From the NCBI RefSeq assembly GCF_000143415.4, contig NW_003314279.1, positions 1,811,679 through 1,875,678 of the forward strand: 64,000 nucleotides of DNA. Direction: 5' to 3'. The notes under the pieces were generated by a model that made no database searches, had not been told where the DNA came from, and saw only the letters and a program-made list of their open reading frames with translations. The DNA comes from Selaginella moellendorffii (taxonomy: Eukaryota; Streptophyta; Lycopodiopsida; Selaginellales; Selaginellaceae). Position numbers and translations under genes: made by a program. This document shows, one piece after another, positions 36,781 through 47,256 of this stretch (position 1 is the first letter of the stretch; every line of letters begins with the position of its first letter).

Positions 36781-38715
36781 ATTAGAGAATCGTAATTCTG
36801 TGGCTAACACTGTCCATGGATTGCACTCTCTGTTTGCTGAGCCAAAATTGTCATCTTAGCTTGAGTTGGCTGATCTATTACCAAATAGGGCCCATCGTAC
36901 CATGAAGAACACTTCCTTCCTAGGATGCCTTGCACCACAACTTAGAATCTCCAACACCAAAGGGATGATCATTGATTCTTTTTCTTGTAGTTCCTTGAAT
37001 AACGAGCTTGTGCCTGTTCAATGTTTGCTCTTGCTCTTTCTTCCAAGATTGCCCTGTGATTCGAGCTTTCTCCAACGTAGTTCTGGGATTCAATACCATC
37101 ATTGGTTGCGGTGAGATCTCGCTCTTCTCCTGTAAATCATCTCAAAAGGTGAAAAACCTGTGGACTCGTGTCTTGTTGTTCTGTAAGCAAAGAGTACTTC
37201 TGGCAAAACATTGTCCCACTCCCCTTTCTTACTGAGACCATCTTTTCTAGTGTCTTGTTAAAGCGCTCTACCATGCCATTAGTTGAAGGTTTGAATCGTC
37301 CTGTCAGGGTGTGCTTCACACCCATTCTGCAGCACAGTAGGGAGAATGCCTCACTGCAAAACTCTTTTCCCCTGTCAGTAAGGATCTCCTCTGGGACTCC
37401 ATGTCTTAAGATAACATCCTCGTAGATAAACTCCACGGCAGTCTGAGTAGATTTGTCTTTTACTGCTCGTGCCTCAGCCTACTTAGAGAAGTAGTCCATG
37501 CAAACAACAGTATATTTGTTGCCATGTCTGGAGGGGAAGTTGAAAGGTCCCACCCTTGCAAAAGGCCCTCCAATTGGCAACGGCTGTAATTCTGAGGTTA
37601 TAGATGACCGCATAGGAGCATTAGAGATCTTGCAAGCCGTACATGAGGCTATCACCCGATCAACATCATTCGTCATACCAATCCACCAGTAATGCTGCTG
37701 TAAATCATCTAGGATCCTGTTCCGTGATAAATGTCCCGATAAAGAGGAAGCATGGTATCTTAGCACGAGCTCATCGACCTCATTGATTCAGCTCTCTTGA
37801 AGCGATGTACATTAGCTTGCCATCTAGCACACCAACTTATCTCTTCCTCAATTGAGTTTTCTCCTCACTGACTTGTCAATGCCAGGAACAATCTCTCCTG
37901 ATTCAGCAAAGGCCAAGCGCAGTTTGTATTCTTCGCGATCCATCTGAAGTCCAAAGCAGGGATAACTACCTCAACCAACCCACACACTTAAATAATCAAG
38001 TCCAAATGGGGATGCTCACGCGGATGGAACTACAACCCAGAACAGGAATGATAAATATTGCCAATACGATTAAACATGAGAACTATAGCAAGGAAATTCA
38101 ACAAGTTTGTGAGACAGTCTAGCTGTGAAAGGCTCTGGATAACCCATCTGCGTTCGAGTTTTGTGAGCCTCTTTTGTAAACAATTTCATAGTCATATCCC
38201 ATTAAGTAAATCCACCATCGCTGGAGACGACCTGAGAGTGATCCTGAGCCTTGAAGAGCCTTGAGCGCTTGGTGATCAGTTTCGATTTTGACTCAGGTGC
38301 CATGGACATAAGCACGGAAGTGTTTGAGTCCCTGTACTACAGCAAGACATTCCTTTTCCGAAATGGAGTAATTTTGCTCGGCACCATTCAGCTTTCTGAA
38401 TGGGATGTTCCACATTGCCAATCTGTGCCAATATTGCTGATATGGCAAGTCTTGACGCATCGCACTGCAAAAGGAAAGCCTTGTTGCACAAGATGGATCA
38501 ATACATTACCAGGCAACCACAATACTTGCAATCAGGATAAGATAATATAGGCTACTTGCACAGCTCCCGCTTTAGTTCTTCAAAGGCGTTCTGCTGCTCG
38601 GCACCCCAAGCCATCCACTCCAACTGCTTTAGAAGCTTCGTCAGTGGCAAGGCCCTTTCTGCGATTTGTTGATAAATCTTCGATAATAGCCAGCCAAACC
38701 AAGAAAGACTTTAAT

Positions 38716-38768
38716 CTGCATCGAGGCATTAGAGTTCCAAACACACGAAGGAGAACTCGTGTACCTAC
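38716..38768 (-). other. 53-nt GT-AG intron-like segment inside RT of family 3
   Basis: Minus strand reads ...GGAAAGAA|gtaggtac...gatgcag|ATTAAAG.... Removing exactly these 53 bases joins PIPEGKK to LKSFLGLAGYYRRFI in one frame, which is the expected RT sequence. The unspliced reading hits TAG at once. Length and borders match the cellular introns of this window. Confidence 0.7.
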
Positions 38769-39189
38769 TTCTTTCCCTCAGGAATAGGAAACTCCTTCAC
38801 TGCTGATATTTTCTCAGGATCCGGAGCAATTCCTTTGCCAGATACCACATGTCAAAGAAACTTAATTTCGCGCATGAAGAAGTGACATTTTTTTGGCTTA
38901 ATCTTCAGACCTGCTGCTTTCAATCTATAAAATACCTTTCTGAGGGGCTACATACTCCCCGAGAATAGACATTAACGTTGTCTATATAGACAAGTGACGA
39001 TTCCCATCTGAGCATACCGAGGACACAGTCAATAAGTCTTTGAAAAGTAGCACTCGTGTTACATAGCTCAAAAGGCATGCTTTTGAACTGGTACAAACCA
39101 TCCCGGCATGTAAAAGCTGTCTTTTCCTTATCCTCTTCTCTCATAGGCACTTGACAGAATCCAGAGGCTAGATCAATTGAGGAAAACAC

Positions 39190-39238
39190 CTGAGTTACAA
39201 CACATAAGTACCAGCATACCTCTCTCTCAGACATCTAC
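39190..39238 (-). other. 49-nt GT-AG intron-like segment inside RT of family 3
   Basis: Minus strand reads GGTGCACAG|gtagatgt...gtaactcag|GTGTTTTCC. Removing the 49 bases joins [17 protein letters not shown] to VFSSIDLASGFCQVP in frame, an uninterrupted RT block in every related element. The segment contains an in-frame stop if left in. Confidence 0.75.
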
Positions 39239-40480
39239 CTGTGCACCAGCAAGCTGGTCGAGTGTATCATCTATTCGTGGTAGTGGATAAACATCACACT
39301 TAGAAATGGAGTTCAACTTGCAATAATCAACGCAGAATCTGGTTGTGCCATCCTTCTTCTCGACGAGAACCACTGGCGCTGCCCAGGGTGATGATGAAGG
39401 CTCAATTATGTCAGCATCTAACATTTTCTTAATCTCCTTGGAAACAATCTTCCGCTGTTTGGGAGTTTCACGGTATGCATGCTGCTTGATTGGTCTGCTT
39501 GAGGAAGTATGGATCTCATGACAAAGCATATCAGTTTTGCCCAGGTCAAGAGTTCCAGTACTAAAAATCTCCCGGTACTGCCACAGCAACTCATCAAATT
39601 CAGAAACGAGATCCGTACCTGAGAGCATATCTCCAACTTTTAGTTCTCCTTTTATCCTCCCAAGGAATTTTAGAGCCTCCTTATCTAGTGGCAGCTTTTC
39701 CGACGGCATACAGCTCACTCCCCTAACATAATTTTTGAATGGTTCTGGCAATCCAAGAGCATCCAGACCATAAGCAGCTGTATAGCGCACAATGTCTGAG
39801 ATATCTTTGCATGCTGCCTCGGCTATAGGATCACCCGACTTGACATTCACTGTGGAGGTTGTCAAGTTTGCCATAAGGATGTCAGGCTTGTCCTTATATG
39901 CAGAACTAATTATTCCATTAGCTACTGACATGCCTCTCTAGAGTGCCTGATACGAGGACCACAAGTGATGAACATTCCCTTGCAGCAACAAATAAAGAAT
40001 TGTGTTGGGACAAATACCTACATGTACTGGGCATGAATACATGCAGCATGGAACAAAACAAATTAAATCACAACCTGTGACATAGGAGGAATCGTAATGT
40101 CTGCGTCCACTTTTAGTAGCATCACCTTTCGATCAACCAAAAATACTTCGTTTGCAATTGCCTCTGCAAAGAGCAACCACAGCTTGTGAGGCAACATCAA
40201 TCTGGATGCCATGTTACCTTTGCATGGCTCCTTCCACAGATACATCCCTTGCTTGATTGGAGCAAATGTTTTAAACTCAGAAGTGCAACAAAAGGCTTTG
40301 TGTGAAGATTCAGGTTAAGCAGACCCCCCAACTTCACAGGTCTGTGACCATTGGAGAAAGTGAGTTGCCTCTCCCTTATTTCAATCTTTGCATCTATAGC
40401 ATCCATCCAATCAAGTCCCAACAATGCTGTATTTGCACATGTGACTATACATGTCATCCTCACTGCTGTGTCCCCAACCT

Positions 40481-40540
40481 TTCCTTCTATATTTGAACCC
40501 TATAGATTGTCTCTCAAGTTGTTCTTTTTGATTGCTTACA
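40481..40540 (-). mobile_element. TRIM LTR fragment, minus strand
   Basis: On the minus strand the bases match, in order, the AAGCAACCAAAAAGAA ... GACAATCTATA ... TTCAAATATAGA stretch of the TRIM LTRs at 53510-53575 and 41255-41305. It sits exactly at the edge between the plus-strand protease piece and the minus-strand pol. Confidence 0.65.
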
Positions 40541-40560
40541 CTATAGTTACAAGATTTTGT

Positions 40561-40812
40561 TGTGGTTATGATATAGTGGACCAAAAGAAGATCAATTCGT
40601 TATCTCTATGGTTGAGCTCAGATTTCTCTAAGAGAGTGGTGGCCATGGTGGACACAGGCTATGAAGTGACAACAGTGCCAGAAAAGTGGGTAACCGAGGC
40701 CTCCAAGGTGGTATGCCCTTGTCATCACATACGTATACACATGGTCAATGATGAGTTATATACACCTCGAGGTCTAGTCGATCTTGATTTGAAGGGGATG
40801 CTGACTTTTTAG
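40561..40812 (+). pseudogene. Protease N-terminal piece of family 3, inverted
   Basis: Plus strand encodes VVAMVDTGYEVTTVPEKWV ... HMVNDELYTPRGLVDLDLKG, a retropepsin with the catalytic DTG. The C-terminal half of the same kind of protease (ALLGLDWMDAID) lies just beside it but on the minus strand. The two therefore look like halves of one coding region, one of them flipped. The frame ends at TAG 40810. Confidence 0.65.
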
Positions 40813-40908
40813 GGCTAAGGCAATTGAGTTGGATAGAGTCTAGAGTTGGTGTAGAAAAGTGGCCGTATATCTTGTAGTATAATATGATCTTTTGCCACAC
40901 ATCCCACC

Positions 40909-41429
40909 TAGGGCCCATGAACAAAAGTGCATCCCCTTTTCCAATTGGTTAAGGGTCTTGGGATATTTGGGTTAAGCGTTCTAGGGTTTGAATAGTACTG
41001 GGCTAGGTGACCTCTCGGGAAGTCCAAATTCAAGAGTTTACATTTGGTATCAGAGAAGTCTCAGGTCTGTTTCCATTGGTTAGTTTAGGGAAATCACACC
41101 TGAGATTAACATCTGGCAAGTTCAGTTTGTTTCCGGCTGGGCTAGACCCGAGGGGTAGGGTGTCAAGAGAGTAAAGCTCTCGGGAGAGATGCGGCTCTCA
41201 ACTTCCATTCACAAGGGTTTGAATTTGCAGAAAAGCATGATGAATTGTAAATAACCAAAGAGAACGGCTTGAGAGACGGACTATAGAGTTCAAATATAGA
41301 GGGAAAGAGCCCATGAATAAGAGTGCAACCCCTTTTCCAATTGGTTAAGGGTTTTGGAATATTTGGGGTTAAATGTCCTTAGGTTTAAATAATACTGGGT
41401 CCCGAGAAGTCCAAATTCAAAAGCTTACA
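40909..41429 (+). mobile_element. TRIM-like short LTR element, copy 1 (5' LTR truncated)
   Basis: A partial 5' LTR (about 40909-41042) and a full 3' LTR (41161-41429, 269 bp, TGTCAAGAG...CTTACA) flank only 118 bp. Directly after the 5' LTR, TTTGGTATCAGAGAAG (41043-41058) is a near-perfect initiator-methionine tRNA primer site. Directly before the 3' LTR, GAGGGGTAGGG (41150-41160) is a polypurine tract. There is no coding sequence, as in terminal-repeat retrotransposons in miniature, which move with enzymes of other elements. Confidence 0.8.
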
Positions 41430-41524
41430 TGTAGAAAGAAGGGTAGGGTATCCATTATTTGCGTCTGACCCTTGCACAAGCGCAAGCTCTAGTTTAAATT
41501 CTCTTCCGAAGACTTTGCTTTAAG

Positions 41525-42120
41525 GGCCTCAACTTGCCAGTTCAAGTCATTGTATCACTTCTCTAGGTCAGCAATGTAGGTACAATTATGCTGAATGTGG
41601 CCTTCTTTCCCACAAGTGTAACAACCAGTCCTTTTGCTAGGTCCCTTGTCCCTTTCCCCATCAGCAAGTGCCAACTGCTTGACACCACTGCCTACCCTAT
41701 ATCTGTTTTGAGACCAGCTACCTCTCGAGAAAGTCTCACCTCTTTTGGCATCATAGTGGTAGTCTTCTGGCTCTCCTGAGTCATCACTCTCTTGTACCTA
41801 TGGCCGAGTAACACATGTTGTAATTGCTTTGGGTTTCCACTTTTTCAATGCTTCTGCTGTTGTAGAAAGCAATTCATCCATAGATCTCGTTTTTGCAGTG
41901 ATCAGATAAGGCTGTAGATCCTCACGAAAGCCTCAATAAAAAGCTTGCTTCACCATCCTTTCTACCTTTTCAATGTCATTAAAGATATATGTGGCAGCCC
42001 GTCATAGAATAGCCCAATATTGCTGCACAATTGATAATTTCTTGTATTGATAAGTTCAAAGGCTCTATCCTCTAGATCCCCAATGATGAAGAGCCTCCTG
42101 GCCAAAGCTATGGCCTCATT
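41525..42120 (-). pseudogene. gag fragment of family-3 Ty3 element
   Basis: Minus strand, shifting frames: LARRLFIIGDLEDRAFELIN, QQYWAILWRAATYIFNDIEK, VERMVKQAFY, GFREDLQPYLITAKTRSMDE, a linker, and the zinc knuckle CYTCGKEGHIQHNC near 41630-41590, followed by a helix with one stop (DLEK*YNDLNWQVEALKAK). The CCHC knuckle binds RNA in the particle. A stop in GFRED's lead-in and frame changes make it dead. The 5' end and LTR are not recognised. Confidence 0.65.
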
Positions 42121-42357
42121 CTAGGATGCCATTTGATCTCGAGCATAGTGTGTGATAAACATTCTTTGTGCCTCTCTTGAGAAAGCTATAGAGTGAATGC
42201 ATTGCATAGTGAGGGTATGTGCGGAAAAAGATAAAAATTGTGGCCCAAGAAGTGATGGAATGGATGGAATGGAGGCCATATTATGGTGGATGATACAGAA
42301 GAGGACTATGTGTGGTCTGATGTCACAATTGGAAGTAGTAGCTAATATTGGGATTTG

Positions 42358-42365
42358 ATGTAGAG
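42358..42365. repeat. 8-bp target site duplication of the hAT element (left copy)
   Basis: ATGTAGAG, repeated exactly at 45229-45236 on the far side of the element. Eight bases is the rule for hAT insertions. Confidence 0.93.
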
Positions 42366-45228
42366 CAGTGTGTAACAAAGTATTTTTAGTGTACTGGAAA
42401 AAATCCTTGAATACTTAAAATGAATAGGATATATTTTTTTTGTACCGGCATAATCCTTAAAAGAGGAAATCTCATTCGGATAAATTCCTTAATATATGAA
42501 AACTATAAGGAAGTTAAACATCTACAAACCGTCACTTTAGCTTATATAAATATGCCTATAAGTTGCACCTTCCTTCCATGCTTGCACCACTGTTTCGAAA
42601 TCAAACTCAGCTATTGGCGGACCCTCAATGGAGATCCTCACAAGCTCGTCAACCATCTCCGTCCCCATCTGGTTTCGAAACTTATTCTTCACCAAGTTGA
42701 TTCTACTAAACCCACGCTCACATGATGCAGTATTGCAGCATTGAACCATGCCGACCATTGCCAACTTCAGCAAGTTGGGATACTTCTTCGTCCAGATACT
42801 GTGAGCATAAATCATCCATGAAAGTTTTCCCCTTCCACTCCTCGGAAGCTATTATCTTCCATAAACTGTACTCTTCAGCCAGATCTGCTTCATTGATCAT
42901 CCCTGTGTAGAACTTTCCAAGTTCCTGAACCTCAAACTTACCAAAAGCTTTCAACTCACGCACTGATGAAGGTAAGTTGATAGGAGCTAAAAAGTGGAAC
43001 TTGGAGAGAATACCAGTCGCCTCAGAGTCCTGTAACCTGGTCCTTATACCCTCCAAAAGACTAGTGCCAAAGTTCTTTTGAAACTCTAGTACCTCCTCCA
43101 AATCTTCTCCATGAATCGACCTGATCATTTCCACGTCTCTGTATTCGTTTCCCTTAACTGATGACCTGAGCTCATCCAAAGGACCATTGCGACGTCCACC
43201 ATCTGGGATTATAGGATATCCTCTGCTATCCAACTGAAAACCATTCAAATCCACCTGCTTATCCAAATAGTATACCTGTATCTTGGCCATAGTTGCCTTG
43301 CATAAAGGTGCAACACTAGTCACGTCCATAGTCTGTGCTTGAAACTCCAGGTTCAGCTGATTTACCACTGCCAAGATATCTCCTAGAAAGTGGAGTGCAT
43401 AAAGGAACTTGAAACTCCTGAGACAGTCATACAGCTTCCTTGTTTGAGTTGTTCTCCCATCCTTAAAAAACTTGAGTAGTGGTTCCAGACACTCACACAT
43501 CCTGGTAATGGCTCCACCCCTGCTCAACCAACGTGTCTGCTGGATCCGCAACACCTTCAACACCTTGAATTCTAGCTCGTCCTGTAGTGCCTGTAGCTGC
43601 TGCAACCTGCTAGAACTCCTTGAGAAAAAACTGGCTACCTTGTTCACCACCTGATCCACTTCATCGCAAAGATTATGAACTGCTGGATTCTTGTAGACGT
43701 CCTCCACACATAAGTTAGCTCTGTGTGAAAGACAATGTGTGGAGGTCATGAATGGATTGACCTCCTTCAACCTTGCTGCAACCCCTGTCCTGTTTCCTGT
43801 CATAACATTGCAGCCGTCTGAACCAAACCCCACAAACCTGCTCATATCCAACCCCCAATCCTGCAGTGAAGCTATGGTGGTGTTAAAAATCACCTCTGCA
43901 GAACTATTGTTCACCATTGACAAGCCTAAATAGCTTGTCAACACCCTTGCGTCGTGGATGTAGGTCACGTAAAAGATGAGGTGTTTATTGGTACTGCATT
44001 AACAAATTTAGAACCAAGAATATCACTAATCAGCTTTACCTTATATTCGTGCTCTCATCTAGCATTATTCCAAAGAATGGGCTAGCTTTAACTTTCTCCA
44101 AAATTTGATCTAAGAGCACCTACACAACAAAATTCAGTCAAGGTTTATCATCAGACTTTAGCTCACCTTGTTGATGAAAGTGATGAAGCGTGAGTAGGCC
44201 ATCACGTTCTTGTACATGCTAGGAACATAAACTCCGTTCAACTGTTGTAGCTTCAGAAGCAATGGGTATTTGCGAAGAGGAACAAAACCTTGTGCAATAG
44301 CATAAGCAATCCTAAACAAGCAAATAACTCCCTTCTCTGCTGCCTCTTGTTGCCGATCATTTGCAGCTGCCATGGAGGATTGACCGCCAGCTTTCACCTC
44401 AGCTATGTAAATGGAATGCTTGTGATCTTTTGTTTGCCCATGAGCATGGAAACTTGAAGTCTTCATGTTGGTGGAACCTGATGTACCAAATGGATTCTTG
44501 CAATTCTTGTTGGTACGGCATATTGAGCAGAAGATCAGTGCTGTAATGCAAGTAGGATTAGATGAAAAATCAAGAAAATTATTACCATTTTTCTGATCAA
44601 AATGCAACCACCGCCATTTTATGACCCATGCAGGTTGCCACTTCCCCCTACGAATTTTCTTCTCCTTCTCCTCTACTGATGCAGCATCACCTTCTCCCAC
44701 TTCACATCCCTCCTCAGGCTCAGTCCCCTCCAGGTTGTCCTCATCTACAAAACCTCCTCTCTCCACAATGGGGGCAAAACTTAACAAAGATTGCTTTGAT
44801 TGAGCAATGGCTTTTGCAGCAGCCTTGCTCCTACCTGTAGGCACCCTCCCCATTTCCCAGATGATCTCCCCACCAAAATCTATGTTCACGCACGCCCACG
44901 TGAACATTGTGAAAGAATATTCTAACCTTAGATTAATGACATGGTTTACTTAGTGTAACTATGTTTAGTTAGTGTTAACTAAGATTGATGATTATTTATT
45001 TAATCTTGTTAATTAGAATTAATTAAACATAATTAACCATGAAACCCTAATCCTCAAAAGGTAGGTGAATGTACCGGCAGGATTCCTTATAACATCCAAA
45101 TGTACTGGATCTAGCCTTATATGAGATTTTTTGCACCGGTCGTATATCCTTGTAACTTTGTTTTGTACCGGCAATTCTGAAATGGTACCGGCGGGGTACA
45201 AAGGAGCCTCGGACTTTGTTACACACTG
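42366..45228 (-). mobile_element. Complete hAT DNA transposon with TIRs and 8-bp TSD
   Basis: The element is 2863 bp, bounded by perfect 16-bp inverted repeats CAGTGTGTAACAAAGT (42366-42381 and the complement at 45213-45228) and an exact 8-bp target duplication ATGTAGAG. Subterminal regions carry several copies of TGTACCGGCA-like motifs (near 42442, 45072, 45135, 45164, 45187), the usual type of transposase binding site. Intact ends and flanks indicate a fairly recent insertion. Confidence 0.93.
42537..44907 (-). pseudogene. hAT transposase gene (ZMYM6/C17orf113-like type), 4 exons, one frameshift
   Basis: Exon ends: 44907-44586, 44540-44167, 44119-44040 and 43993-42537; introns 45-46 nt, GT-AG. 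Exon 2 holds a zinc-finger-like FCSICRTNKNCKNPFG with a downstream HGQTKDHKHS. The catalytic RNase H core follows: MLDESTNIS, FVGFGSDGCNVMTGNRTG, STHCLSHRANLCVED and a tryptophan region TRWLSRGGAI. The C-terminal dimerisation part is LKLAMVGMVQCCNTASCERG with FSRINLVKNKFRNQMG. A single frame change near 42800-42830 separates the last block; without it the gene would look functional. The start could equally be the methionine at 44853 (MGRVPTGRSK). It cuts and pastes the 42.4-45.2 kb element. Confidence 0.85.
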
Positions 45229-45236
45229 ATGTAGAG

Positions 45237-46185
45237 TGTAAGATGAAATGGCCAAATGCAGCTGGAAGCATGTGGAGTGAAAAGATTTATTTGCTCCACT
45301 GATGAGTGGCTGGATGTTTGTTCTATGTATTCCCAATTGACTGAAGAAAAGAGCTAGAATGTCTCTAGATTTACTGCAAGTCTTATACTATGATGGTTTA
45401 AATTGTATCTTTTGTCTCCAACATCCAAAAAATTTGATTTTTGTTGCATTATATTGTTGAAAGTCTTCTCAATAGAGTGATGTTGGAAGATCCTAAGTAC
45501 CATATATATATGGTGTGGAAATAATGAAAAACAGAGAGTGGGTATTTGTGATGATGGAATGCAATAATTATAAAAGTGAATAGAGTAAAGATTTGTGAAT
45601 GTAAATGAATAGGAATGAAGAGGAGGATGTGTTCCCAAAAGTGATAGAGACAAGAACCTGGGAACCAAGAGGAAAGGTCGAAAGATGAATGAGCTCTTAG
45701 ACAAGTGGAGTTAAGGCCACCTTGAGGCTAGAATCTAAGCTTGAGCTTGTGTTGGCAAGAGGATATGGCCTGGAAGGACATGAGAAACAAGTGAAAACAA
45801 AGAGGAAAAGAAAAAAAAGTTAAAAGCCCAAAGAGAGGAGAGAATTTACTAAGCTTTTCTTGAGTGTTGTTGTGAAGGAGTTCCCTTTTGGAGGGCAAAA
45901 GAAATCCTAGAGAGGGCCTTGGATTCCATAGAAAGTTGAGCTAAAGTTAGGCATGATGATCCAAAGCTTGCGGTGTCGAGAGAATTCGATGAGACTTGGA
46001 GTATGGTGTCTAGCTGTGCTAGCTGCTCCTGGATGGAGAATGTTGATGCTGTTGAAGGGGAGAAACTCACACTAAGTGCTTGTAGAAGTCTAGTGGGCAA
46101 AAAAAGTGTTGATGCTTGGGAAAGCTACCACAAAATCAAATGAATTTTGTGGCTATGGTCAGGTTGGGCCATTAGAGTGAAAGAA
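45237..46185. other. Unassigned sequence right of the hAT element
   Basis: About 0.95 kb flanking the hAT insertion. An 83-codon minus-strand frame at 46100-45849 (FSIQEQLAQLDTILQ, SFALQKGTP) may be a retroelement gag scrap, but nothing firm can be said. Confidence 0.3.
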
Positions 46186-46189
46186 ATAT

Positions 46190-46545
46190 AAAAAAGTACG
46201 AGATAAGGGGGAGAAACCTTAAAATCATACTTGGTATTATTGCATTGCAACTAATCTATACCAAGGATGAAGTCAAAAGCTTAACTCAGCACCAATTTGA
46301 ATTTCAAGTTTGAGATCTCCCACACCCACAGTTAGGTCAGCCTCATCCTATGTATATGCATGTGTATAGCTATTACCATAAAAATGAAAATTGGCTCTAC
46401 AGCAAAATTGAACTATAATTGACAATGTGTGGCAATAGGTTGAGCAATAGAAGATAAACTTAAGCCTATATCAATCAATATGAAAAGAATAATAAAAAAC
46501 CTTTTGTTATAAAAATGAGTTCGGAAAGTAAACATTGGATGAACT
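46190..46545 (-). mobile_element. Family-1 protease fragment, minus strand, AT-drifted
   Basis: On the minus strand the sequence follows element 1 from about 22650 to 23000: TTCATCCAATGTTTACTTTC, ATTTTTATAACAAAAGG, then TTATCTTCTATTGCTCAACC, and on to the TCTCCCCCTTATCTCGTAC region. It encodes the remains of the DTG protease. It faces the plus-strand gag fragment starting near 46.7 kb, so two pieces of the same family lie head to head. Confidence 0.65.
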
Positions 46546-46709
46546 AGTGCCTGTAAGACATAAATCCTTAAGCCCTAAAGTGGGGCCGAAAGGGTGCCAC
46601 ATGATAGTGGCCAAAGTGGAATTTCAACAAGCATAACATGTTTTGACTAAAAGCTTTGACTCAAAAAGTTAAGAGTAGAAGTGGAACTCCTAACGAAATG
46701 CTTAAAAAA

Positions 46710-47256
46710 TGAGTATAAAGTGATCAATAAGTGAGTCTCTAGAAAGGGATACAAGATGGACACACAGTTGAATAAATAAACTCAGTTGATGGTAGTATTC
46801 ATAGCTTGTGGTATAGCTCCTTTTGCTTTTGTTACAAATCTTCATATTGAATAGAGTCTTTTCATGGGAATCTTAGGGATGATATATACCATTGGTTTAA
46901 TCACTATATAGTGATTACCACCTATCATTCTTAAAATGATGCTTGCCATTTATGTGAGTTTCCCATGTGTTTTTAAGGGACTTAGATTTTATCAATTTAT
47001 ATTTTTTAAATATATCTAGAACCATTTTGCATTCCCAACTTATGAGGTTTAATATAAATGTGCTTAGCATTGCAATGGGACAATAGTTTAAGTGTAACCA
47101 CTCATGCAAATTGGAGCTTTCTCTTGAATTTTTTCAAATGTGCATTTACGTATGCTAATGATTATGATGATACCTTCCAACAATTATATTGTCTTTATCA
47201 ATGGCCGCCTGAATTAATAATACAATTTGGCATTCGCTTCCAAAGTTTCTTGTTTT
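46710..47256 (+). pseudogene. Old family-1 gag, 5' part, cut by the chromovirus insertion
   Basis: The sequence matches element 1 from its gag start region (near 21700, CTCAGTTGATGGTAGTATTC) to its middle (TACAATTTGGCATTCGCTTC near 47221). The protein resembles LALQWDNSLS, FFKCAFTYANDYDDTFQQLY and IIQFGIRFQSFL. It stops at 47256 where the 47257-52763 element begins, and resumes at 52769 with the next expected bases (GTGGAGCCAAATATGTTAGG). Confidence 0.85.
47252..47256. repeat. 5-bp target duplication GTTTT of the chromovirus (left copy)
   Basis: GTTTT at 47252-47256 is repeated at 52764-52768, flanking the two LTRs exactly. Confidence 0.9.

Larger units (their letters stand above)
36790..40475 (-). 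pseudogene. pol of family-3 Ty3 element
   Basis: In order: protease C-part (TALLGLDWMDAIDAKIEIRE, about 40435); a segment ADITIPPMSQ ... [16 protein letters not shown] ... [13 protein letters not shown] (40100-39810); RT ([60 protein letters not shown], then YIDN in place of YIDD, LGLAGYYRRFI); RNase H (AFLLQCDASRLAISAILAQ, YSISEKECLAVVQGL, SNADGLSRA); integrase (HHCC finger ending ASCTACK, CMDYFSK, LTDRGKEF, TNGMVERFNKTLEKM) and a WYDGPYLVIDQ module near 36880. YIDN would cripple catalysis. Breaks include a 1-nt shift near 40285, shifts near 38670 and 38425, and stops at TAG 37480 (FSK*AEA) and elsewhere. Confidence 0.85.
36790..42120 (-). mobile_element. Decayed Ty3/gypsy element with intron-like interruptions (family 3)
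   Basis: Minus-strand order: gag tail with zinc knuckle (42120-41525), a rearranged zone carrying TRIM sequence and an inverted protease piece (41430-40480), then protease end, a beta-barrel-like segment, RT, RNase H, integrase and a GPY-type end (40475-36790). LTRs could not be delimited. It differs clearly from families 1 and 2 in the window (RT core VFSSIDLASGFCQVP, integrase LTDRGKEFCSEAF). Frames are broken by several indels, nonsense codons and two short GT-AG segments described separately. Confidence 0.8.

Noticed and set aside
38480-38535. Possible further intron in RNase H of the family-3 element
   Set aside because: No pair of GT-AG borders restores the frame cleanly; a small insertion explains it better.
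38251-38550. 99-codon plus-strand frame
   Set aside because: Antisense to RNase H of the family-3 element.
41043-41058. tRNA gene candidate at TTTGGTATCAGAG
   Set aside because: Only the complement of the 3' end of initiator tRNA is present: a primer-binding site, not a tRNA gene.
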